Positions 55,079 to 63,250 of a stretch of 64,000 bases of DNA are shown one piece after another. The notes below the pieces were generated by a model, which had not been told where the DNA came from, ran no database searches, and saw only the letters and a program-made list of their open reading frames with translations. The stretch covers positions 117,333 to 181,332 of the forward strand of contig NZ_AEYE02000033.1 in assembly GCF_000298315.2 (NCBI RefSeq), in the 5' to 3' direction. Both the position numbers and the translations under genes were made by a program. The number at the start of each line of letters is the position of its first letter. Position 1 is the first letter of the stretch. The stretch is from Rhizobium grahamii CCGE 502 (GTDB lineage: Bacteria; Pseudomonadota; Alphaproteobacteria; Rhizobiales; Rhizobiaceae).

Positions 55079-56302
55079 ATGACAGGTGGCGACAAGCGCC
55101 TCCCAGTATCGGTTTTGGCGGGTTTCCTCGGCGCAGGAAAGACAACCATCCTGAACCATGTCTTGCGTAACCGGGAAGGACGCCGGGTCGCCGTGATCGT
55201 CAATGACATGAGCGAGATCAACATCGATGCCGAGCTCGTTCGGAACGGTGGTGCAAACCTGTCGCGCACCAATGAAACCCTAGTGGAACTCACCAATGGA
55301 TGCATCTGTTGCACCCTTCGTGACGACCTGTTGACCGAGGTCCGCCGGCTCGCCGCCGACGATCGCTTCGATTACCTGTTGATCGAAGGCACCGGCATTG
55401 CCGAACCGCTGCCAATTGCGGCTACGTTTTCTTTCCGTGACGAAAATGGCAACGCGCTTTGCGACGTTGCGCGACTGGATACGATGGTCTCAGTGGTCGA
55501 TGCGGCAAACCTGCTTGCAAATTACTCAAGCGCCGATTTCCTTCGCGACCGAGGCGAGATCCGCGACACCGACGACGAGCGGACATTGGTCGACCTTCTC
55601 GTCGAACAAATCGAATTCGCAGATGTCGTGGTGATCAACAAGATCTCCGAAGTGGACGCCGAAACCCGGACGGCCGTTCGCCGGATCGTCGCGGCCCTCA
55701 ATCCGGATGCGCGTGTCATCGAAACCGACTTCGGTGCGCTTCCCCTGTCGACGATTCTCGATACCGGCCTCTTCAGCGAGGCCAAATCGGCCCGCCACCC
55801 ATACTGGCACAAGGAACTCTACGGTTGGGGAGATCACGTCCCCGAGACGGAGGAGTACGGGATTTCGAGCTTTGTCTACCGCGCCCGCCGCCCTTTCGAT
55901 CCCGTCGCGCTTGACGGCGTTCTCGCACAGCAATGGCCGGGCCTCATCCGCGCCAAGGGGCACTTCTGGCTGGCGACACGCCCGAACGAGATCGGCCTTT
56001 TGTCCATCGCCGGCACCCAGTGCCGCACAGAAACCAAGGGCTTCTGGTGGGCTAGCGTCTCACGGGCGCACTGGCCGCGTTATCCGCAGTTTCGCCAACT
56101 GCTTGACCGCCATTGGGATCCGGTCTTCGGCGATCGCCGCCAGGAACTGGTGTTCATCGGCGCCGGGCTTGACCAGCAAGCGATCAGCGCCGCGCTCGAC
56201 GACTGCCTTATCGGGGAAGAGACCCACTTTGACCCGGAACTCGGCAGACAGCTTGCCGACCCCTTCCCTGCCTGGCAGCAGGCGCACCATCACCATCCAT
56301 GA
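55079..56302 (+). CDS. CobW/COG0523 GTPase, putative metal chaperone
   Basis: 407 residues from ATG 55079. G1 motif GFLGAGKTT (15-23), the metal site C75-I-C77-C78 (GCICCTLRDD), G-domain motifs IEGTGIAEP and VVINKISE, and a C-terminal CobW_C domain (GHFWLATRPNEIGLLSIAG). The tail is His-rich (QQAHHHHP), which supports metal binding. Members deliver zinc, iron or cobalt to client proteins at the cost of GTP. It is 21 bp after the giant protein gene and upstream of type I secretion genes, an unusual place for this family; a secreted metalloprotein could be its client, but that is inference. Confidence 0.85.
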   Translation: MTGGDKRLPVSVLAGFLGAGKTTILNHVLRNREGRRVAVIVNDMSEINIDAELVRNGGANLSRTNETLVELTNGCICCTLRDDLLTEVRRLAADDRFDYLLIEGTGIAEPLPIAATFSFRDENGNALCDVARLDTMVSVVDAANLLANYSSADFLRDRGEIRDTDDERTLVDLLVEQIEFADVVVINKISEVDAETRTAVRRIVAALNPDARVIETDFGALPLSTILDTGLFSEAKSARHPYWHKELYGWGDHVPETEEYGISSFVYRARRPFDPVALDGVLAQQWPGLIRAKGHFWLATRPNEIGLLSIAGTQCRTETKGFWWASVSRAHWPRYPQFRQLLDRHWDPVFGDRRQELVFIGAGLDQQAISAALDDCLIGEETHFDPELGRQLADPFPAWQQAHHHHP

Positions 56303-56328
56303 GCACGTTCCAAACGAGGAGACAGACA

Positions 56329-56631
56329 ATGAGCAACGAACTTTATGCCGACGGTATCGGCGAGATCACGGTAACCGGTACGATCGTCCGCATCGACCTG
56401 ATGTCGCTGTCGGCCACCGAACGGGATGCCAGCAACAATCCGAAACCGATCTTCCGGCAGAGGATCATCATGCCCGTCGATGCGTTCGCGAATGCAGTCG
56501 ACCTGATGCAGAAGGCATTGGGCGGACTGGTCGAGGCCGGCGCCGTGCGGCGCGTCAACGACCCCAACCAGAAGGCTGAGATCATCCCTCCTTCCGGTGC
56601 CTCGGCCAACGCCTCGCCGAATTTCAACTGA
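56329..56631 (+). CDS. small hypothetical protein
   Basis: 100 residues from ATG 56329, preceded by GAGGAG at 7 bases. A beta-rich N-terminal half (GIGEITVTGTIVRIDLMSL, PIFRQRIIMPVDAF) and a helix (AVDLMQKALGGLVEAG) are predicted, with no membrane segment. Position between the CobW-type gene and the T1SS ABC transporter, 30 bp from the latter, points to a role in the secretion unit, perhaps as a small chaperone. No family recognised. Confidence 0.7.
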   Translation: MSNELYADGIGEITVTGTIVRIDLMSLSATERDASNNPKPIFRQRIIMPVDAFANAVDLMQKALGGLVEAGAVRRVNDPNQKAEIIPPSGASANASPNFN

Positions 56632-56661
56632 CTAACATCAACGCCGACAACTGGGTGGGCC

Positions 56662-58806
56662 ATGAGTACGTTTTTGCACACCAATCTCCACTGCCTTGCT
56701 CTCGTGGCACGCCACCATGGTGTTGACCTGTCACCCGAGCGCCTGCAACACGATTACGCAGTCAATGACCAACCCGTCGCGCTTCGACAATTGTTGCGCA
56801 TGGCCAAAGATGCCGGGCTGCGCGCCCGGCATATTAGCCTCAACTGGACTTCGCTTCTTGGGCTCGCCGAAGCCTTTCCTGTGTTAGCGGAGCTCGAGAA
56901 CGGCAACTGGGTCGTGATTGCCGGGCCTGCAATGGGCGAAGAGGAGCCGATGATCAGGGTCCTCGATCCCCTGGCCGAGCGCCCCGACTTCATTCACCTG
57001 AGCGAAGAGCAATTCACCCGATCCTGGCACGGATCCGTGGTGATGATGAAGCGGAACTACGGCCTTAACGATGCCGACCAGCCATTCGGTTTCCGCTGGT
57101 TCATTCCCGAAATCATCAAGCAGCGCAGTTTCTTCCGCGACGTTGCGCTCGCCGCCATCGTCCTTTATGGCCTCGGTCTGATGACGCCGATCTTCTTCCA
57201 GCTCGTCATCGACAAGGTGCTGGTGCATCAAAGCTATGCGACGTTGACGGTCCTGACGATTGGCATCGCCATTGCCCTTGTCTTCGATGCCGCCTTCAGC
57301 TTCCTCCGTCGCTACCTGCTGCTCTATGCCACGAACAGGATCGACATCAGAATTGCAACCCGCACTTTCGGGCATCTTCTCAACTTGCCGATTGCTCTGT
57401 TCGAACAGGCGTCAGCTGGGGTCCTTGTCAAGCACATGCAACAGACGGGAAGGATCCGCGAGTTTCTGACGGGTCGCCTGTTTCTGACGCTCCTCGATGG
57501 CGTGTCGCTGCTGGTCTTCATTCCGATCCTGCTTCTCTACAGCGTCAAGCTCACCCTGGTCGTCATCGGCTTTGCAGCACTGGTCGGCCTGGTCGTCGCG
57601 CTGCTGGTCGGACCCTTCCAACGTCGCCTCCAGGCCCTCTACAAGGCCGAAGGCGACCGGCAGGCACTGCTTGTGGAAACCGTGCACGGGATGCGCACCG
57701 TCAAGTCGCTGGCGCTTGAACCCCGCCAGCGCCGTGCCTGGGATGATTATTCCGCGCAATCGATTTCCGTTCGTTTCCGGGTCGACAAGATCTCGACTGT
57801 CGCACAATCGATGACCGGGCTCCTCGAAAAGCTGATGAGCGTTGCCATCATCGGGCTCGGCGCCCTCGATGTCTTCAACGGCGCAATGACCATCGGCGCA
57901 CTGGTGGCATTCAACATGCTCGCCGGCCGCGTGTCTGGCCCGCTTGTCCAGATCGTGACGATGGTGCACGAGTACCAGGAGGTTGCGCTTTCGGTTCGGA
58001 TGCTCGGCGAGATCATGAACCAGCGCCCGGAACAGGCCGGTCGCGGCCGTGGCATTCGCCCGCACCTCAGGGGCAACATCGAGTTCGACAAGGTGACGTT
58101 CCGCTACGGTCCCGATGGCCCCCCTGCGCTCGACGACGTTTCCTTCAATATACCCGCAGGCTCGGTCTTCGGTGTCGTCGGCAAGAGCGGCTCTGGCAAG
58201 ACGACGATTACCCGGCTGATCCAGGGGCTCTATCAGAACCAGCAGGGCATTGTGCGAATGGATGGCTACGACAGTCGCGAAATCGACCTGGTGCATTTGC
58301 GAACGAGCACCGGCGTGGTCCTGCAGGACAACTTCCTTTTCCGTGGCACCGTTCGCGAAAACATCGCGGCGGCAAAGCCCGACGCAAGTATCGAGGAAAT
58401 CATGGAGGTGGCACGCATTGCCGGCGCCGAAGAGTTCATCGAACGGCTTCCGCGGGGCTTCGACACAATGCTGGAGGAAAACGCCTCGAACCTCTCGGGC
58501 GGCCAGAGACAGCGGCTCGCGATCGCTCGAGCTCTGATCACTGATCCGAAGCTCCTGATCCTTGATGAGGCGACAAGCGCGCTCGATCCCGACAGCGAGA
58601 CGATCATCCGTCAGAACCTCAGCCAGATCGCGGCGGGGCGCACGGTTGTTATTGTTTCGCACCGGCTTTCGACGTTGGTCGACGCCGACTCCATCCTCGT
58701 CGTCGAACGCGGCAAGATCGCCGATATCGGCAGGCATGATCAATTGGTGACGCGTTGCATGACGTACCGTCACCTGTGGTCCCAGCAGATGAGGCAGGTA
58801 GCATGA
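56662..58806 (+). CDS. type I secretion ABC transporter (HlyB-like, C39-like domain)
   Basis: 714 residues: N-terminal C39-like domain (1-125), membrane domain (about 150-430, six helices) and nucleotide-binding domain with Walker A GKSGSGKTT (near 507), signature LSGGQRQRLAIARAL and Walker B LLILDEATSALD. In the C39 domain the catalytic Cys position appears to hold Thr (HTNLHCLALVARHHG, where C39 proteases have CG-x-AC), so it should bind but not cleave substrates, as in HlyB. It exports large unfolded proteins across both membranes with an adaptor and TolC. Overlaps the adaptor gene by four bases. Confidence 0.9.
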   Translation: MSTFLHTNLHCLALVARHHGVDLSPERLQHDYAVNDQPVALRQLLRMAKDAGLRARHISLNWTSLLGLAEAFPVLAELENGNWVVIAGPAMGEEEPMIRVLDPLAERPDFIHLSEEQFTRSWHGSVVMMKRNYGLNDADQPFGFRWFIPEIIKQRSFFRDVALAAIVLYGLGLMTPIFFQLVIDKVLVHQSYATLTVLTIGIAIALVFDAAFSFLRRYLLLYATNRIDIRIATRTFGHLLNLPIALFEQASAGVLVKHMQQTGRIREFLTGRLFLTLLDGVSLLVFIPILLLYSVKLTLVVIGFAALVGLVVALLVGPFQRRLQALYKAEGDRQALLVETVHGMRTVKSLALEPRQRRAWDDYSAQSISVRFRVDKISTVAQSMTGLLEKLMSVAIIGLGALDVFNGAMTIGALVAFNMLAGRVSGPLVQIVTMVHEYQEVALSVRMLGEIMNQRPEQAGRGRGIRPHLRGNIEFDKVTFRYGPDGPPALDDVSFNIPAGSVFGVVGKSGSGKTTITRLIQGLYQNQQGIVRMDGYDSREIDLVHLRTSTGVVLQDNFLFRGTVRENIAAAKPDASIEEIMEVARIAGAEEFIERLPRGFDTMLEENASNLSGGQRQRLAIARALITDPKLLILDEATSALDPDSETIIRQNLSQIAAGRTVVIVSHRLSTLVDADSILVVERGKIADIGRHDQLVTRCMTYRHLWSQQMRQVA

Positions 58807-60209
58807 ACGCGCGCGCCCAAAAACCTGGAGAAAACCTGCCAGTGCCGACAGGCACTCCCGTAACCCAACCAGCCCTCAGGCGTTCCTTGCCGTCGGCCAT
58901 CGCCGAATTCCAGTCAGATGCAGTCGAACTTGAGGAGCGCGCTCCACCCAGGATCGCGCGCATGACCCTCTATGGCATCACTGCCTTGATCACCGCAGCC
59001 ATCGTCTGGGCTTCAGTGTCGTCGATCGACGAGGTGGTGGTGGCACCGGGAAAGCTGATAACCACCCAGCCAACCATTGTTGTGCAACCGCTCGAGACCT
59101 CGATCATCCGGACGATAAATGTCAGGGCCGGAGAGATCGTGAAGAAGGGTCAGGTGCTGGCGACCTTCGATGCAACCTTCAGTCAGGCGGATGTCGATCA
59201 ACAGCGCGCTAAATTCATGGCACTTGACGCGCAGGTGAGGCGGCTGGAGGCGGAGCTTGACGGGACAGATTATGCAAAGGCGGCAGGATCCACGCGGGAC
59301 GAACTTCTGCAGATGCAATTGTTCGACCAGCGTCGCGCCTACCGTGCCGCACAACTTCAAAATTATGATCAGCAGATCGCTGCACAGGCCGCCACCATCG
59401 CGTCCAGCCGAAATCAGGAGGCGGTTCTCGAGAACCGACGCGACACGTTGTCCCAGATCGAAGGCGCCCGGGAGCGGCTTTATAACAGGGAGAGCGGATC
59501 ACTGATCACATTGCTGGGCTCGCGCGACGCGCGCCTGGACGTCGAGACAAGTCTGACCGCCGTGCAGGGCAAGGCTGATGAAGCCGAGCATACCCTCGCC
59601 AAGCTCAAGGCCGACAGGCAGGCATTCATCGAGGACTTCCGGCGCGCGGCCATGGAACAACTTGTCGATTTGCGCAGTCAGCGCGACACCGCCTCCGAGG
59701 AACTGAAGAAGATGGAACTCCGGCGCGACATGGTGGCGATGACAGCGCCAGCCGATGCAGTCGTGCTCGATCTCGCCGCGCGCTCGGTCGGGTCCGTTGT
59801 GCGTGAGGCGGAGCCGATCGTGACGCTGGTTCCGCTCAATGTCCCGCTTGAGGCGGAGGTCTCGGTCAATACCCGCGACATTGGTCGAATCACGGCCGGC
59901 AAGGAAGCCCGCATCAAGTTCGATGCCTATCCGTTCCAAAAATTCGGAACCGCATCGGGAACTGTCAGAACCGTGAGCCGCGACGCCTTCACGCCATCCC
60001 AGCAGGAGGCCGCGACCCAAACTGCGGCCCCTTACTTCAAGGCGCGCATTCCGCTGGCGGATCCAAGACTGAAAGGGTCGGACGAGCCCGTCCGTCTGCT
60101 TCCAGGCATGACCGTGTCAGCCGAGATCATGGTAGGGCGCCGCACGGTGATCTCCTACTTCCTGTATCCAATCCTGCGCGGGCTCGACAGCGCAATCCGT
60201 GAGCCGTGA
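58803..60209 (+). CDS. type I secretion periplasmic adaptor (HlyD-like)
   Basis: 468 residues from ATG 58803, overlapping the ABC gene stop. One N-terminal membrane helix (YGITALITAAIVWASV), a lipoyl half-motif (INVRAGEIVKKGQVLATFD), a long coiled coil (about 145-330), the second lipoyl half (DAVVLDLAARSVGSVVREAEPI) and a beta-barrel domain ending VSAEIMVGRRTVISYFLYPILRGL. It links the ABC transporter to an outer-membrane TolC. No TolC gene is in the window. Confidence 0.9.
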   Translation: MNARAQKPGENLPVPTGTPVTQPALRRSLPSAIAEFQSDAVELEERAPPRIARMTLYGITALITAAIVWASVSSIDEVVVAPGKLITTQPTIVVQPLETSIIRTINVRAGEIVKKGQVLATFDATFSQADVDQQRAKFMALDAQVRRLEAELDGTDYAKAAGSTRDELLQMQLFDQRRAYRAAQLQNYDQQIAAQAATIASSRNQEAVLENRRDTLSQIEGARERLYNRESGSLITLLGSRDARLDVETSLTAVQGKADEAEHTLAKLKADRQAFIEDFRRAAMEQLVDLRSQRDTASEELKKMELRRDMVAMTAPADAVVLDLAARSVGSVVREAEPIVTLVPLNVPLEAEVSVNTRDIGRITAGKEARIKFDAYPFQKFGTASGTVRTVSRDAFTPSQQEAATQTAAPYFKARIPLADPRLKGSDEPVRLLPGMTVSAEIMVGRRTVISYFLYPILRGLDSAIREP

Positions 60210-60264
60210 TAAACGCCTGCCGGGAAAATGTGAAAAAACGATCAGTCTTGATAGGCGCTTTCCA

Positions 60265-60296
60265 TTTGCACCCTCGTCCATCAACGAGGGTGCAAA
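60265..60296. promoter_or_regulatory. 13-bp perfect inverted repeat between hlyD-like and paaX-like genes
   Basis: TTTGCACCCTCGT (60265-60277) and its exact complement ACGAGGGTGCAAA (60284-60296) flank a 6-base loop. It lies 56 bp after the adaptor gene and 49 bp before the PaaX-type gene. It is strong enough to terminate or protect the upstream mRNA, although no T-run follows; it could also be an operator for the PaaX-type regulator. Confidence 0.6.
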
Positions 60297-60344
60297 CGGC
60301 CGTCGTAATATGATAGTCGCACAGCCTTCAACAGGGAGTAGCCG

Positions 60345-61226
60345 GTGGCGGTAGCGACGAATTCGGCACATGCAGAAGCAAACAGGCTGATAAGGCGGAT
60401 TATCGGGGAAACCCCGCTGAAGGCAGCCGGTTTTATCGTGACGATCTATGGCGATGTCGTAGAGCCGCGAGGCGGCATTGCCTGGATCGGAAACCTGATC
60501 GAGACCTGCGCAGGCGTTGGCATCAGCGAGACGCTCGTTCGCACTGCCGTCTCCCGCCTCGTTGCTGCCGGTCAACTGTCTGGGGAACGGGAAGGACGGC
60601 GCAGCTACTACCGCCTGTCAGAGCCGGCCCGCAGCGAATTCTCGGCTGCCGCACGCGTTCTATTCGGCGCTCCCGAGGATGAAGGATGGCAGTTTGTGCA
60701 CGTAAGTGGACCCGCCGTCGAAGACGCGATGCAAGTCCTCACGCGCGCCGGGCACGCGCGTCTCAGCAACCGCTTGGCCGTCGGCCCTGCAAATGGGATG
60801 GCGACAGCAGTTCCTGGCCTGGTATTCCGGGCAGACGCGCCGCTCGACCCAAAGGCGCTAAGGGATTTCGCATCGGAGTATTGGGATCTGACGGCACACG
60901 CAGAAGCCTACGACCAGTTCCTGGCGCAGTTTGATGGCCTCTCCGCTCTCATCTTACCGCCAGCCACGGCGTTGACGATGCGCTTGCTCCTCGTCCATCG
61001 CTTCCGGACCGTTCACCTTCACGATCCGAGATTGCCTGCTTCCGCACTCCCGGATAACTGGCCGGGTAGCGCGGCGCGGCGGTTGTTCTCCGGGCTTTAC
61101 CGGCACCTTTCCACCAAGGCCGACGCCTTTGTCGCCGATACGTTCATCACAGCGTCCGGCTCATTGCCGGCTTCGACCGAGGGGACGGACATTCGACTAG
61201 AGATGCTGGAAGAGCGCGATCTGTAA
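60345..61226 (+). CDS. PaaX-family transcriptional repressor
   Basis: 293 residues from GTG 60345, preceded by GGGAG. N-terminal winged helix (GGIAWIGNLIETCAGVGISETLVRTAVSRLVAAGQLSGEREGRRSYYRL), a central domain and the PaaX C-terminal domain (LLVHRFRTVHLHDPRLPASALPDNWPG). PaaX represses phenylacetate catabolic genes and responds to phenylacetyl-CoA. No paa gene lies in the window, so its target is elsewhere or it has another function. The inverted repeat 49 bp upstream may be its own operator. Confidence 0.87.
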   Translation: MAVATNSAHAEANRLIRRIIGETPLKAAGFIVTIYGDVVEPRGGIAWIGNLIETCAGVGISETLVRTAVSRLVAAGQLSGEREGRRSYYRLSEPARSEFSAAARVLFGAPEDEGWQFVHVSGPAVEDAMQVLTRAGHARLSNRLAVGPANGMATAVPGLVFRADAPLDPKALRDFASEYWDLTAHAEAYDQFLAQFDGLSALILPPATALTMRLLLVHRFRTVHLHDPRLPASALPDNWPGSAARRLFSGLYRHLSTKADAFVADTFITASGSLPASTEGTDIRLEMLEERDL

Positions 61227-61747
61227 GCCTCCGGGGCCTCGAACGCGCCAGCGCCGCCACGGTTGCTCCATGGCCGCGCTGGTGCCGCGAAACGCGGGCT
61301 CTCGAAATTGGGAAGCTGCGCGGCAAAGCCTGAAATCGACAGAACCGTGTAGTAGCGATTAGTGATTTAGCAACGGACCGGCGAGTGGTGTTATTAGGGG
61401 ACCGATAATCCGATGAGATAGTAGGACCAGATCCGCTGTCGGGCCCGATGGCGCCTTCCGCGCAGCGGCAAGCGCTACATCTCAAACATCATGATTGTGG
61501 AGCGGGCAAGTGAACTGGCCGCCCTTCCGGCCGATGTTCTGTTAACGAGGCTACATAGCTTCAGGGAAAATCACTTTTTCACAGGGACCTATGTCGGTCC
61601 CGGCCGTGGCGACATCCAGGATAGATTCGAACAGAACCCGGCAAAGATATTCGGGACGGGCGCGACACCGCGGCTGTCGACGTCCAGTCAAGGCGCCGAT
61701 GTTCCTCGACGCGGATGGAACCCTGATGCCGAGTACGACAAGCGGCC
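61227..61747. other. 520-bp gap with no supported gene
   Basis: A plus-strand frame at 61491-61913 runs into the antisense of the adaptor pseudogene and is not convincing. Near 61690-61720 a short reading, KAPMFLDADGTLM, resembles HAD motif I but has no continuation. This region may be the junction between two blocks of different origin, because base composition rises sharply just downstream. Confidence 0.3.
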
Positions 61748-63117
61748 CTATTCCTCCCTGAATGCCTTCATCATCTGGTCGGTGAATGGTTTGAGGAGGT
61801 ATGAGAGGGCGGTTCGCTCGGCGGTCTGGACGAAGACTTCGACGGGCATTCCGGGGATGAGCTTGTTGTCCTTGAGGAGGTTCTGGTCGTTAAGCGACAG
61901 GGAGGCGAGGTAGTAGGGCTGGCCGGTGGCGCGGTCGAGGGTGGTTGCGGCGGCGACGACGTCGACGTGGTTGCGGCGGCGACGACGTCGACGGTGCCGT
62001 GGAGTTCCGGGGTGGTGCGCTGGTTGAAGGCGGTGAAGCGCATGCGGGCCGGCTGGCCGGGCGAGACGCGGTCGATGTCGACGGGGGGAATGCGGACCTC
62101 GACGCTGAGGTGCTCGCTTTTCGGGACGACCGACATGACGGTGGCGCCCGGCGCGATGATGCCGCCGATGGTGTGGACCTGCAGGTCATAGACGAAGCCG
62201 TCGACGGGGGCGCGCACCTCCATGCGGGTGAGGCGGTCGCGGGCGGCGATCTCGCGCTCGTTGAGCTCGGCGATCTTGGCGAGCAGGTTGACGATCTCGG
62301 TCTGCGCCTCCTTGCGGGTGGTCTGGTCGATGGAGATGAGCTTCATGTTGAGCTCGCTGATCTCGCCCTCGGCCTCGGCGACCTTGGCGATCAGCTCGCC
62401 GCGGCTGCCCTCGATGCGGGCGCGCTGGCGCAGCAGGTCGCGCTTCTGCGAGATCGGCACCAGCTGGCTTGCGAGCAGCTTCTCGGTCTTGGCGAGCTCC
62501 TGCTCGACGATCTCGGCCTCGCTGTCGTTGGAGCGGCTCTGCGCCTTGAAGCCGCGCACCTGTTCGTCGAGCTGGACGATCTGCAGGCGCAGCTGTTCCT
62601 TCTGGTTGGCGACCATGCGGCGGTTGGCCTCAAACAGCCTGGTCTCGCCTGATATCACCGAGGCGGACAGGTCGAGCGCCGCAAAGCCGACGGTTTCTGC
62701 CTCGTCGCGCTCGGCCACCAGCCTGGCATGGGCGGCGGTCAGCTGCTGCAGCTGCGCCCTGACGATCGACAGTTCGACGCGGGTCTGGGTGTCGTCGAGG
62801 ACGATGAGGACGTCGCCCTTCCTGACGACGGTGCCGTTGTCGACGCGGATGGCGGCGATGATGCCGCCGTCGCGGTGCTGGATGGTCTTGACCTGCTCGG
62901 AGACAACCACCTGGCCATGGGTGATGACGGCGCCCGACAGCTTCGCCTGGGCGGCCCAGCCGCCGATGCCGAAGACCAGCACGCCTGCCAGTGCCGAGGA
63001 GGCGATAATGCGCGAGGTGATGCCGAACTGCCGGGCGTTCTGCCTGGCCTTGTCGCTGCCGGTCTTGTCGGTGCCGGCCTTGTCGCTGCCGGTTTTGTCG
63101 CTGGTGGTGGTGATCAT
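61748..63117 (-). pseudogene. type I secretion adaptor (HlyD-like) disrupted by a tandem duplication
   Basis: From ATG 63117 the frame encodes a HlyD-like adaptor: membrane helix (ASSALAGVLVFGIGGWAAQ), first lipoyl half (IRVDNGTVVRKGDVLIVLDD), coiled coil, second lipoyl half (RAPVDGFVYDLQVHTIGGIIAPG). Near the C-terminus a 26-bp direct duplication (61941-61992) throws it out of frame, giving a Ser/Pro/Thr-rich false tail that stops at 61771. Removing one copy restores the normal family ending (LIPGMPVEVFVQTAERTALS, then YLLKPFTDQMMKAFREE) and a stop at 61748. The short DKTGSDKAGTDKTGSDKA repeat near the N-terminus is unusual. Confidence 0.85.
61941..61992. repeat. 26-bp perfect tandem duplication
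   Basis: Bases 61941-61966 are repeated exactly at 61967-61992. Because 26 is not a multiple of three, the adaptor gene on the minus strand shifts frame. The two copies are identical, so the event is recent, or a phase-variable or assembly-sensitive site. Confidence 0.95.
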
Positions 63118-63250
63118 CGCGGTGTTCCCCTGGAGCCTTGCTGGCCTTGTTGTCCTGTCGTCGTGGTCTGCTGGCATTGTCTTTCTGGCATTGTCGGGAG
63201 AGGCCGGCCTCCCGGGGGAGAGGCCGATGGCCTATCCCCCGGGACAGGCG

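Noticed and set aside
57412-58773. Minus-strand open frame of 453 codons opposite the T1SS ABC gene
   Set aside because: Antisense shadow of a high-GC gene; no motif or ribosome site.
61945-62652. Plus-strand frame of 235 codons rich in Gly, Asp, Ala and Leu
   Set aside because: It lies exactly opposite the HlyD-like gene and its repetitive composition comes from the coiled-coil coding strand.
63030-63110. Repetitive DNA (GTCTTGTCGGTGCC-like units) near the adaptor start
   Set aside because: It encodes the DKTGSDKAGTDKTGSDKA stretch of the adaptor N-terminus; not a separate repeat element.
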